From the NCBI GenBank assembly GCA_964523105.1, contig CAZFZN010000001.1:124001-188000 (forward strand): a DNA stretch of 64,000 nt, in the 5' to 3' direction. The notes under the pieces were generated by a model. That model ran no database searches and was not told the DNA's origin. It worked only from the letters and a program-made list of their open reading frames with translations. This document shows positions 53,426-62,235 of the stretch, one piece after another; position 1 is the stretch's first letter; each line of letters starts with the position of its first letter. The stretch is from V1-33 sp964523105. Lineage in GTDB: Bacteria; Verrucomicrobiota; Verrucomicrobiia; Verrucomicrobiales; V1-33. The translations under genes were made by a program, and so were the position numbers.

Positions 53426-53704
53426 ATGAGCACCACCATCACCATGGACGCCGAAGGCCGGCTGACGTTGCCGGCAGTCTTCCGCGACCAGCTTTCGCTC
53501 AAAGGCGGCGCTAAATTCAAAGCCGACCTCAACGAGGGAAAGATCCAACTCACGCCCGAAGGTGAAGAGCCTGTCCGCCTGATCAGGAAAGGCGGACTCA
53601 TGGTCATTACCGGTATCAAAGGCCCCGTGGATGCCATCGCCGCCATTCAGGCCGACCGGGAAGCGCGCGAAGACAGTCTTTCCGGGAGCAACGGCCAGCC
53701 GTGA
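53426..53704 (+). CDS. AbrB/MazE-type antitoxin
   Basis: A 92-residue protein with the swapped-hairpin DNA-binding start typical of AbrB-family antitoxins (TITMDAEGRLTLPAVFRDQL, then GGAKFKADLNEGKIQLTP). The C-terminal half is acidic and polar and would bind the PIN toxin. It overlaps the GTG start of the toxin frame by four bases (GTGA at 53701-53704), the classic operon arrangement. It appears intact, unlike its toxin. Confidence 0.85.
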   Translation: MSTTITMDAEGRLTLPAVFRDQLSLKGGAKFKADLNEGKIQLTPEGEEPVRLIRKGGLMVITGIKGPVDAIAAIQADREAREDSLSGSNGQP

Positions 53705-54121
53705 CGACCTTTCTGGATGCATCCGTTCTGGTGGCGGCCCTGGTGGAGAGCGAAGCTCATCACGAGGAATGCCACGCGCTGGTGACACTCGGCGGACATG
53801 GTGTCCTGGCTCACGCGCTCTCCGAGACTTTCAGCACGCTGACGAGCGGGCGCACCTTTACCAGAGTTCCACAGCGATGTGGCGGCTGCCGCCATCGCAG
53901 GCTGCGCGCGCGATTGTCTCATCGTCGTGTACCTTGAAGCATCCGCTGTGTTGCAGGCTCTTGAGGAATGTGCCCCTCGCGGAGTCCGCGGCGGTGCCGT
54001 CCATGATTTCATGCACCTGAGAGCCGCTGCCTTGCACAGCGCTGCCAAACTCTACAGCTTGAACACCCGTCACTTTCTGGCTTTCCGCCGCCCGGGTGAC
54101 GCGGAGGTGCTGCGCCCGTAA
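53701..54121 (+). pseudogene. PIN-domain (VapC-like) toxin with frameshift
   Basis: From GTG 53701 one frame gives TTFLDASVLVAALVESEAHH, ECHAL and LSETFSTLTSGRT, the first half of a PIN domain with the first Asp and the middle Glu. After about 53860 this frame degenerates. Another frame (+1) then reads FHSDVAAAAIAGCARDCLIV, VLQALEECAPRGVRGGAVHD, FMHLRAAALHSAAKLYSLN and RHFLAFRRPGDAEVLRP, the second half with the third acidic residue. A single-base indel near 53862-53870 explains the break. The normal product would be about 139 residues. Either a true mutation or a sequencing error. Confidence 0.8.
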
Positions 54122-54310
54122 AATCAAGAGTCATATCCTGACGCTTGCATTGCCTTGATCTCCAGCTGCCGGCCGGCCGGCTGTTCAGGCGCGTTGCTCC
54201 ATAGGACTCAATGCTGCTCAGTGCGAAAGTCACTGACACGGCCGGATGATTCACAGGAAATGTAGAGGATATCCGGATCGATTTTGAAGCCGGTGGGGAA
54301 TAGCAGTTTG
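54122..54310. other. Spacer with no gene recognised
   Basis: A 189-bp spacer between the broken toxin and the CotH gene (which ends at 54311). I see no hairpin terminator with a T-run and no conserved frame. Confidence 0.4.
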
Positions 54311-57300
54311 TCACGGCGCCCGGCTGGCGCGGACTTTCACGAAGATGCGGCGGCTGGCGCTGCCGCCGGCCTGCCAGGTGACGGTGGACTTGCCGTTCAG
54401 GGCGGGCACGTCGCTGACAAACGTGGCGGCCGTCCAGGTGGTCATGTCGTTACTGGTGACGGCTTCCAGCGCGACGTCCTCCGCACCTGGGTGGCGCTCG
54501 ACGCTGACGGTGATGACGCCGTCGGCATCGCTGGCGGCGGTAAGCGCGGGGAAGGATTGCGCGTCCGTGTCGGCGGTGGCCAGGGCGTGCTCGATAAGAG
54601 CGGGCCAGCCGTCGTTGTCGGTGTCGGCGTTGATGTCGCCGGCGGGCGGAAAGGCAATAACATCGGTGTCGCCCGGATTGCCGCCGGGCGTGGTGCTGGC
54701 GCGCCAGTTGGCGGGGTCGTTGACATTCGTGACCGTATCCGCGCGCATGAGCACGAGGCTGGCGCCGTCGCCATCGGCGAGCGGAGTCCACGGCACATCG
54801 TCGGCGTAGGTGACGCTGGTAATGAGATTGCCGGCGATGTCCACGAGTGTCAGGGTGTCGGTGGTGTTGTTGAGTCCGCCGGTGAAGACGCCGGCGGGCG
54901 TGATGCCGGGATACGCGGCGGCGAAGGCGGCGGCGTCCTTTACAACGACAACGCGCTGGCCGGGCCCAAGCGTGATGTTCGGGAACGTGAAGACGATGCC
55001 GCTGGTGAAGTGGGCACCATTCAAAGAGACACTGCCGCCGCCGGTGTTCATAAGTTCGACGAATTCGGTGAGGTCGTCCGGGCCGGGCGGGTTGTAGTTG
55101 ATCTCAGTGATCAGCACGCGCGGCGGCGGCGGGGCGAAGCCGGCTTCGGTGAGGGGACTCCATTCCGCGCCGTTGAGCACGCGGGCTTTGATGGTGACGG
55201 GCTGCGGCACGGAAAGCGGCCCGGTGTAAATGCCGGCGGTGCCTCCGACGGCTCCGCCCACGGCGCGCGGGTCGCTGCCATCGGTGGTGACGTAAAGAGT
55301 CCCGGCGCCATTCGGATTGGAAAGTGTCACGGTGCCGCCGGCATTCACCGTACCGCCAAACGGCGTCATGCCAGGCGCAGTTGTCACCGGCCACAGTCCC
55401 TGCGCGCGGCATTGCGTGAGGAACGTCGGCGTGCGGCTCAGCCAGTTGTTCCAGTGGCCTTCGTAAAACGCGCTGCCCTGGATGGCCTGAATCGCGTCGC
55501 GCACCTCGTCGCGCAAACTGTTCCAGCGGGCCTGGCCGTTCGCCTGCGTCATCACGCCGCCGTTGAAGAAGTGCTTCTGAACGCGGTCGGCGAAAAGCAG
55601 CCGCCATTCGGGACTCTGGATGAAGCGCTGGATGCACAGCTTCAGAATAAAGGTCTCGCTCGCGGGCGAGGTGTTGAGCAGGTCGGTAGTGAAGGTGTTG
55701 TGCGTGTTCGCCTGACCGAACATGCCCATCGCACCCTCGGCGTCCCACATGCTGAAGCGCCAGAGCCTGCCGGGCGCACGCTCGCGGCAGAAGGCGTAGT
55801 TGTTGCCCGGCCAGTCCTGCGTGGCTCCCCAGGCGTTGGTGATGTAATAGTCCGCGGCGTTTACCGGATCCCAGTGCGTCGTTCCCGTCTGGTAGTTGGC
55901 GAGCACCGAGAAGTCATTGCTGCGGAAGAAACTGAGCATGTTGTTGAACGCCGTGCCGTCGCCGCTCTCCCATTCGCCGATGACGTTCACGTCCCACTCG
56001 TTCGGCGTGTCGTAGAACTCCTGGAAGAACGTGTCACGCGGGCGCTCTGTGGGATTGAAGTAGCTCTTCAGACTGCCGTTCAAAAACACGGTGGCGAAAA
56101 ATCCGACGGGCGAGGGATTATTCCCCATGAAACGATAGGTGCGGCGCATCCACTCGTCGATGATGAAGGGATTGTAGGCATCGTTTTTGCCCGCGCGCAG
56201 GCGCAGCGTTTCCCACTCGTTGAGGTGCGAGTCCGGGATGAAGCCATCCTCGCGCAAGCGCGACAGGCCGAGGTCGCCGCGGAAGAAGATGTTAAACTGC
56301 GGCTTCGTCGTCCAGCCGGCGTTCCAGTTCATGTTCTCCGCGTCACTGAGCAAATACTTGGGCCGGCTCCACGGACTGCCGGCGAAGCGCACGCCCAGCG
56401 TGGTGCGCAGCTTCACGGTGTTGTCCGTGCCGATCATCTCGAACTGCGCGGGCCGTTCCATCGTTTCGCCGCTTTGCAGGCAGAAGTTGTAGTCCGTCGC
56501 GGTGGAGGTTGGAATCCAGTCACCGCTCGGCCACGAGCCGCCGACGATGGAAAAGATGCCGTTCGGTTTGTAGAAGGTGCGCTCCGCCTGGCCGCTGAGG
56601 AAGATGACGGGAATGCTGCGCACGCCGGCGCTGTAGTTGAGCGCGTAGTTTCGCGTGAGAATTTCCGACGGCACCATGCCCGGCGCGAAGGTGCGCGCGC
56701 GCAGGCAGGTGCCCGCGGGCTGGGTGAAAACGTAGTTCGTGCCATCCGGAGGTGAGAGATGATTGCCGGGAATGACGGTGATCGAAGGAAAGCCCGGCCC
56801 CGTCCAGCCAACGGCGAGATTGTCGCCGCCGCCGCCCTCGGCCTGGCGCGCCTCAATATAATAACGCTGACCGGCCACGAGGTTTTGCGGCGTGCTCTGC
56901 TGCGAGGCAAGCTTGGTCCACTCGCGCACGTTGGCCCAATTGCTCTGGATGTAGGCGATGCGCTGACGCGATGTGGCCTGGTCGTTCGGACTGAGCCAGA
57001 GTTCGCCGTCGTCATCCGTGGCGATGTAGAAAGTGTAGGCGCCGCTCTGCGTCACCTGCACGTATCCGCGCACGCGCTGGCCGTACCAGTCGGCGACGTG
57101 CGAGGGCGACTCGAACAGATTGAGCGAGCCGACACTGGCCGGGGTGGTGCCCACGGGCAGACTCGCCGGCGGCACGAAGACATTCACCGGACTGTTCCAT
57201 GTCTCGCGTAATAGCCATCCCGCGCCCGGGCCGGTGCTGGCGGGCGGAGGATTCGCATCCAGCGGCGCGGTGTAGAGCGGGCTCGACGGCGTGGGGTCCG

Positions 57301-59182
57301 AGCCATCGAGCGTGTAGCGAATCTGCGCGCCGGGCGTCGTGGTGTTGAGCGCGACGAGCAGCGGCGTGGTGTAGAAGCCGGTCTCTTTGTCCGCCGCGGG
57401 GCGATCCGCTTTGGCCGTGAAGACGCTGCCGGCATTCGCCGCGCCGGGCGTGGCGGTGTCAAAGAACCGCCACTGTCCGCTCGCGGCATCGAGTCCCCAG
57501 GTATGGAAGAGATTCTGGTCCGGCACCTGCGTCACTTCATGCACCAGCGTGCCCGACGCATCGCGCAGGCGCACGGCCTCGCCGTCCTGGTCCAGCTCGA
57601 AGTTCGTGTGCATCATTCCGCTCGACGGCTTCAAGTCGCGCCCGCTGCAGGCCACGGTGATATAGCCGTTTGCGGGAATGGTGGTGCCGGCGGGAAACGT
57701 CCACTTCATCGGCACGGAGTTGTCGTCCGTGAGCGCCCAGCCGCCGAGGTCCACCGGCGCAGCGGTCGTATTCTTCAGTTCGATCCAATCGAAGAACTGC
57801 GGGCCGAACGCAGTGGCCGGCGGCGGCATGGTGGCAAACTCGGCGTCGGGAATGAAGTAGCGCCAGAGCGAACCTTTGCCCGCGAAAATCAGCGGCGTCG
57901 CACCGGCGGCGGAGAATTGCACATCGAGCATGAGGTCGCTGCTGGCCACGCCGTTGTTGTGCAATTGCGCAGCGATGATGTTGGTGCCGGCGCGCAGGCG
58001 GCTCTTATCAATGGCAATGGTCGCCACCACGCCAGGGAGGGGATTGCCAAAGCGGCCGCCGTCGGTGCTCGCGCCATGATTGGACGCCGCCGTGTCCCAC
58101 GGGATCAGCGTGCCCGGATTTCCCGTCAGGTTCGCCCGGGAGATCTCATAGCCGTTGAGGAAAAGTGCATAGCCGTCATCCCAGTCCACGGTGAGATTCA
58201 GCGTCGTGATGCCGTCCAGCTGGGCCTGCGTGACATCGAACGTGCGCCGCATATAAACCGACATGCGCGAATTGTACATCGTGCCCAGGTTGGTGCTGCA
58301 CTGACTGGCGGCGACATTGGAAGCGCGGTAGTAGTCGCCCGTCGCGGTGTTGTTGTCATAACCGAGAGCACCCGGCGCTTCCGTCCATGCCGCAGCGGGT
58401 GCGTAGGTGAGCTGCGTCCAGTCCGGCCCGGGAATGAGCGGCGCGGAGAAGTCGGTGGGATCGAGCAGCCCGCCGCTGGCCTCATGCACGCCGACCATGT
58501 AATTCCACGACGCATTCGGAGCGATGAGCACCTCCGGCGCCGCGCCGCCGATGCGCAGCGTCGTCTCGCAGCGAAACCGCCCGCCGCCCGTGGCCGTCGC
58601 CGGCGGATCGAACACGCCCTCTGCCTTTGCGTTGTTTTGACATTGAATGGCGATGACGTTCACGCCCTCCACGAGCCGCGCATTCGCCGCGCCCAGCGCG
58701 ATGGTTTCCGTCGTGCCCGCCTCGTGCAGATTGTAGGCCGTCTGGTCGTGATAAACGAAGCTGCCGGCCGCGCCAAGATTGCGCCGCGCCACTTCCACGC
58801 CGTTCACGTAGATGAGCAGGCCGTCCGCGTAGTTGGCCAGCAATTCCAGCGGCTCCGGACTCGCCGCCTGCACCGCCGTCAGCGTGATTTCCTTCCGCAA
58901 ATACAGCCCAACGTAACTGCCCGGCATCCGCGACGAAAGATTCGTCCCTTCCCCTCCGACGCCAAAACCAAACGGTCCGCTCCCCGTCGCCGCGAACCCC
59001 GCTGGCAGCGGTCCCGGGTCGCACCACCGCGGCCCGAGCGGCCCGAGGCGCGGCGCGGAACCGGCGGGGAATTGGAGAACACGGTCCGACTGCGTGGCGG
59101 ACAGTTCATTGATAACGACAGACTGCGCCTGCACGGACAAAGCCGCGAGGCCCAGCGCGAAAAGGAGGCGCGGGATGCACAT
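54311..59182 (-). CDS. Giant secreted CotH-kinase/PA14/lamin-tail protein
   Basis: A 1623-residue exported protein (signal peptide MCIPRLLFALGLAALSVQAQ). In order: two ligand-binding-like modules (about 30-200 and 215-420, each with a DxGxxLFLNG / GTNxIAxQ pattern), a lamin-tail-like domain (about 450-560, FFDWIELKNTT), a chitobiase-like TLDGSDPTP module, a PA14 domain (about 660-810, YTFYIATDDDGELWLS), the CotH region (about 850-1190; WRFSMWDAEGAMG carries the W-D-x-E motif), a second LYVTTDGSDP module, a second lamin-tail domain (ITEINYNPPGPDDLTEFVEL) and an NDGWPALIEHAL tail. The longer frame upstream has no signal peptide. It is a paralogue of the gene at 462-3914, with the same domain grammar. 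Confidence 0.82.
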   Translation of the reverse strand: MCIPRLLFALGLAALSVQAQSVVINELSATQSDRVLQFPAGSAPRLGPLGPRWCDPGPLPAGFAATGSGPFGFGVGGEGTNLSSRMPGSYVGLYLRKEITLTAVQAASPEPLELLANYADGLLIYVNGVEVARRNLGAAGSFVYHDQTAYNLHEAGTTETIALGAANARLVEGVNVIAIQCQNNAKAEGVFDPPATATGGGRFRCETTLRIGGAAPEVLIAPNASWNYMVGVHEASGGLLDPTDFSAPLIPGPDWTQLTYAPAAAWTEAPGALGYDNNTATGDYYRASNVAASQCSTNLGTMYNSRMSVYMRRTFDVTQAQLDGITTLNLTVDWDDGYALFLNGYEISRANLTGNPGTLIPWDTAASNHGASTDGGRFGNPLPGVVATIAIDKSRLRAGTNIIAAQLHNNGVASSDLMLDVQFSAAGATPLIFAGKGSLWRYFIPDAEFATMPPPATAFGPQFFDWIELKNTTAAPVDLGGWALTDDNSVPMKWTFPAGTTIPANGYITVACSGRDLKPSSGMMHTNFELDQDGEAVRLRDASGTLVHEVTQVPDQNLFHTWGLDAASGQWRFFDTATPGAANAGSVFTAKADRPAADKETGFYTTPLLVALNTTTPGAQIRYTLDGSDPTPSSPLYTAPLDANPPPASTGPGAGWLLRETWNSPVNVFVPPASLPVGTTPASVGSLNLFESPSHVADWYGQRVRGYVQVTQSGAYTFYIATDDDGELWLSPNDQATSRQRIAYIQSNWANVREWTKLASQQSTPQNLVAGQRYYIEARQAEGGGGDNLAVGWTGPGFPSITVIPGNHLSPPDGTNYVFTQPAGTCLRARTFAPGMVPSEILTRNYALNYSAGVRSIPVIFLSGQAERTFYKPNGIFSIVGGSWPSGDWIPTSTATDYNFCLQSGETMERPAQFEMIGTDNTVKLRTTLGVRFAGSPWSRPKYLLSDAENMNWNAGWTTKPQFNIFFRGDLGLSRLREDGFIPDSHLNEWETLRLRAGKNDAYNPFIIDEWMRRTYRFMGNNPSPVGFFATVFLNGSLKSYFNPTERPRDTFFQEFYDTPNEWDVNVIGEWESGDGTAFNNMLSFFRSNDFSVLANYQTGTTHWDPVNAADYYITNAWGATQDWPGNNYAFCRERAPGRLWRFSMWDAEGAMGMFGQANTHNTFTTDLLNTSPASETFILKLCIQRFIQSPEWRLLFADRVQKHFFNGGVMTQANGQARWNSLRDEVRDAIQAIQGSAFYEGHWNNWLSRTPTFLTQCRAQGLWPVTTAPGMTPFGGTVNAGGTVTLSNPNGAGTLYVTTDGSDPRAVGGAVGGTAGIYTGPLSVPQPVTIKARVLNGAEWSPLTEAGFAPPPPRVLITEINYNPPGPDDLTEFVELMNTGGGSVSLNGAHFTSGIVFTFPNITLGPGQRVVVVKDAAAFAAAYPGITPAGVFTGGLNNTTDTLTLVDIAGNLITSVTYADDVPWTPLADGDGASLVLMRADTVTNVNDPANWRASTTPGGNPGDTDVIAFPPAGDINADTDNDGWPALIEHALATADTDAQSFPALTAASDADGVITVSVERHPGAEDVALEAVTSNDMTTWTAATFVSDVPALNGKSTVTWQAGGSASRRIFVKVRASRAP

Positions 59183-59339
59183 AAGGGGACTTTCATTGTC
59201 CTCGAATTGAACCCACGCGTCGAGAGTCCATTTCTGACTGCAGAGAGTGCGTCCCGCCTGCCGCGGCCCGGATCCCGCCACGGAGGCTTTTCTCTTGTCG
59301 CCCATGTCGGCACGGCCATCGTCGCCGCAATTCACAGGA

Positions 59340-60398
59340 ATGCCTGACAGATCACCCGCCCCCGCTCCCGAACCGCGACCTGCGGCGGCTGAGGCATGGC
59401 TCAAAGGCGGCGGCGGCGATTTCCATGCCGCGGCGTTTGCGGATCAGACTGCGGTGCCTGCCCGGGATGCGGTTAGTTTCTATGTCAACGATTTCGACCT
59501 GAGCGATCCGCTGCCGTGGCGCATCCCGGTGAAGACAGCACCGGTGAAGCCGGTGGCCGCGCCTGCCAATCCGCCGCGGATCGCATGGCGGGAGCCGTCA
59601 CGGGAGGATTTCCGCACGGTCTTCGATGAAATCATGGGGTCGGTGCGGCGGCGTGACATTCTTAAAGCGGTTCCCGCCGCGTCCGCGTCAGGACAACTGC
59701 AAAGCGGGGACCTCGCGGCGTGGCTGCGGTTCATGCTCAGCTCGCCCGGTGAGGAGTCGAGCGGTCTGGCATTCTCATGGATCGGGGGTGACGCGGGGTT
59801 CGGCGGCTTCACACCTGAAGTTTTGTTTCAAATCGAAGGCCGTCGCCTAACTACCATGGCCCTCGCCGGCACCACCGACGACGCGCACGCCGCGGAACTC
59901 GTGGAGCGCCCCAAACTGGCGCGCGAACACGCCGTGGTCGTCGATGAACTGCAGCGGCGTCTTGCGAGCCTCGGCGATGTGCAGACCGGCCGCCGGGAAG
60001 TGGTGCGTCAGGGCAACATCCGCCATCTCCGCACTCCGCTGGAAGTCACCCTCGCCTGCGAACCGTCGGGGACCATGCTCAACGACATCATCCGCCTGCT
60101 CCACCCGACGCCGGCGCTGGGCATCATGCCGCGCACGGAGAAGACCATGGAACTGCTGGCCCGCTGTCGCGAACGCACCGGCACGCCCGCCGCCTTTGGC
60201 GCACCGTTTGGCGTCGTGTGGCCGGGCGGCGCCCTGTTTGTCGTCGCCATCCGCGCGGTCTTCTGGCAGGGGGACCGGCTGCTGCTGCCCGCCGGGGGCG
60301 GACTCGTCGCCGGCAGTGAATTCGAGGCCGAATGGGCGGAACTGGAATTGAAACGTGCATGGGTGCGCCGCGCTTTGCGGCTCGATGCTGGTCCGTAG
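59340..60398 (+). CDS. Isochorismate synthase-like chorismate-binding enzyme
   Basis: A 352-residue protein of the MenF/EntC/PabB chorismate-binding family. Recognisable parts: GFGGFTPEVLFQIEGRRLTT, MALAGTTDD, KLAREHAVVVDELQRRLASL, RHLRTPLEVTLACEP, and the metal/Mg-binding end PGGALFVVAIRAVFW. Isochorismate synthase would feed menaquinone. Aminodeoxychorismate or anthranilate synthase component I are less likely because the partner genes are absent. An in-frame ATG at 59304 would add 12 residues. The 5' part is diverged and the assignment is to family rather than reaction. Confidence 0.72.
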   Translation: MPDRSPAPAPEPRPAAAEAWLKGGGGDFHAAAFADQTAVPARDAVSFYVNDFDLSDPLPWRIPVKTAPVKPVAAPANPPRIAWREPSREDFRTVFDEIMGSVRRRDILKAVPAASASGQLQSGDLAAWLRFMLSSPGEESSGLAFSWIGGDAGFGGFTPEVLFQIEGRRLTTMALAGTTDDAHAAELVERPKLAREHAVVVDELQRRLASLGDVQTGRREVVRQGNIRHLRTPLEVTLACEPSGTMLNDIIRLLHPTPALGIMPRTEKTMELLARCRERTGTPAAFGAPFGVVWPGGALFVVAIRAVFWQGDRLLLPAGGGLVAGSEFEAEWAELELKRAWVRRALRLDAGP

Positions 60399-60466
60399 CC
60401 GGGTTACGGCTTCCCGTTTTGCAGGCATCTTGCGGACGCCACAGCGCACTGCATTCACGCTCTTCC

Positions 60467-61747
60467 ATGGCCCGGATTATCCTTTTACTCCTAACCGCGC
60501 TCGCCCTGCGCGCCGCTCCGCCTCCCAACATCGTCATGATCATCTCGGATGATCACGCATGGACCGACTACGGCTTCATGGGTCATGCACAGATCAAGAC
60601 GCCGCATCTCGACAAACTCGCCGCCCAAAGCCTGACATTCCGCCGCGGCTACGTCACGAGCAGTCTTTGTTGTCCCAGTCTCGCCACGATCCTCACCGGA
60701 CGCTACCCGCATGAGCACCGCATCACCTCCAATGATCCGCCGCTGGAGCAGAATGGAAATCCCGGGGTCCCGAAATTGAAAAACCCGGCCTTTCTCGCCG
60801 GGCGCGAACGCATGAATCAGCACATGGACGCCGCCCCTTCCCTGCCCCGCCTGCTCGCGGCGCGCGGCTATGTCAGCCTCCAGACCGGCAAGTGGTGGCA
60901 GGGCAATTTCAAACGCGGCGGCTTCACCGAAGGCATGACCAAAGGCGACCGGCACGGCGATGCCGGGCTCGACATCGGACGCAAGACCATGCAGCCGATT
61001 TATGACTTCATCGGCAAAGCGAAGTCGGAATCGAAACCGTTTCTCGTCTGGTACGCGCCGCTCCTGCCCCACGATCCGCACACGCCGCCGGAGCGGATTC
61101 TGGCCAAATATCGCGACCAGTCTCCGTCGCTGCATGTCGCGAAGTACCGGGCGATGGTCGAGTGGTTCGATGAGACGTGCGGACAACTGCTTGCGCACCT
61201 GGACGGGCAGGGACTGGCGGACAACACCATCGTCGTTTACCTGGCCGACAACGGCTGGATTCAAAACCCTGACAACCCGCGCTATGCTCCGCGCAGCAAA
61301 CAAAGCCAGTACGACGGCGGCTTGCGCACCCCCATCATGATCCGCTGGCCGGCGCGCGTGAAACCTTCGCAGCCGGATGCGCTGGCCAGCAGCATTGACA
61401 TCGCTCCGACCCTGCTGCGCGCCTGCGGCGCGGAGGTGCCTGATGGACTCAGCGGGATCAATTTGCTGGACGAGTCCGCCGTCGCTGCGCGCGACACCAT
61501 TTACGGCGCCTGCTTCACTCACAATGCCGTGGACCTCGATGTGCCGGCGAAAAACCTGCGCTGGCGCTGGTGCATTCAAAAGGACCTCAAACTCATCGTG
61601 CCCGGTCCGAACGAACCGAGTGCTCCCGTGGAACTCTACAACCTCGCGGCGGATCCCGGGGAAAAATCGAATCTCGCCTCCGAACGTGCGGATTCCGTGG
61701 CCGCTCTGCGCGCGAAACTGGATGCGTGGTGGCCCGGCAAACCGTGA
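60467..61747 (+). CDS. Secreted sulfatase (S1 family)
   Basis: A 426-residue exported sulfatase-family enzyme (signal peptide ending ALRAAPPP). The metal-binding start NIVMIISDDHAW is typical. The position of the formylglycine site is SSLC68-C69-P70-S71-L72: the usual C-x-P-S-R has Leu in place of Arg, a variant seen in some relatives. Later blocks VYLADNGWIQNP, YDGGLRTPIMIRWPA and YNLAADPGEKSNLA are all standard. It should cleave sulfate esters on polysaccharides in the periplasm. ATG 60467 fits the signal peptide. Confidence 0.88.
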   Translation: MARIILLLLTALALRAAPPPNIVMIISDDHAWTDYGFMGHAQIKTPHLDKLAAQSLTFRRGYVTSSLCCPSLATILTGRYPHEHRITSNDPPLEQNGNPGVPKLKNPAFLAGRERMNQHMDAAPSLPRLLAARGYVSLQTGKWWQGNFKRGGFTEGMTKGDRHGDAGLDIGRKTMQPIYDFIGKAKSESKPFLVWYAPLLPHDPHTPPERILAKYRDQSPSLHVAKYRAMVEWFDETCGQLLAHLDGQGLADNTIVVYLADNGWIQNPDNPRYAPRSKQSQYDGGLRTPIMIRWPARVKPSQPDALASSIDIAPTLLRACGAEVPDGLSGINLLDESAVAARDTIYGACFTHNAVDLDVPAKNLRWRWCIQKDLKLIVPGPNEPSAPVELYNLAADPGEKSNLASERADSVAALRAKLDAWWPGKP

Positions 61748-61816
61748 AGGCCACAGCCCGAAGACTCTCAGCATACACAGTCGTTGGTGTGCAGGCTTCA
61801 GCCGACACCAGGCAAC

Positions 61817-62185
61817 TCACCAATGCTCCACCAGTTCCACCCTCGCCCGCAGCGTGGCGCGCAGGGCCTCCGTACTTTCGGCGCTCTCCGCCGGCATCAG
61901 GCGGTGGTGAAATTCGACGTGCAGCACGTCCATGAGACCAATGCTCCCGTCCGCCAGCATGGCCCGCAGCAGGCCGTACTCCGCGCCCTCGATGTCCATC
62001 TTCACCACCACAAAGGAATGCTCCCGCCCCGGCGGAATCAGCGCCCGCAGCAGCAGCGGGAAATCCACCCTCCACACTTCCTCCGTGCCGGCACCGTGCG
62101 CATCGAGTTCGAAACCCAGGCCCGTGAGATGCGAACCAAAGCTGTCCTCCGCGCCGCCCGGCCGCTCTGCCTCGCGCTGAAACAC
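61817..62185 (-). pseudogene. FkbM-type methyltransferase, C-terminal remnant
   Basis: Only the C-terminal part (about 122 residues, up to the stop at 61817) of an FkbM-family methyltransferase is present: SFGSHLTGLGFE, then VVVKMDIEGAEYGLLRAMLADG, the core block with the catalytic Asp-Ile-Glu-Gly, and LMDVLHVEFHH. Full-length members have roughly 220-260 residues; the AdoMet-binding N-terminal half is missing because a stop lies 12 codons upstream. The truncation point is close to the start of the divergent sugar-transferase gene. Confidence 0.7.
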
Positions 62186-62235
62186 CGCCGGCCCGGGCGT
62201 CCTCGCTGCTGAAGACGTTCTTCACGGAGGACATT

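Noticed and set aside
54009..54314. 101-codon minus-strand frame between the broken toxin and the CotH gene
   Set aside because: No family resemblance and overlaps the toxin antisense; probably chance.
54284..56755. Long plus-strand frame opposite the giant CotH gene
   Set aside because: Low-complexity Arg/Val/Gly product, antisense to a gene with clear domains.
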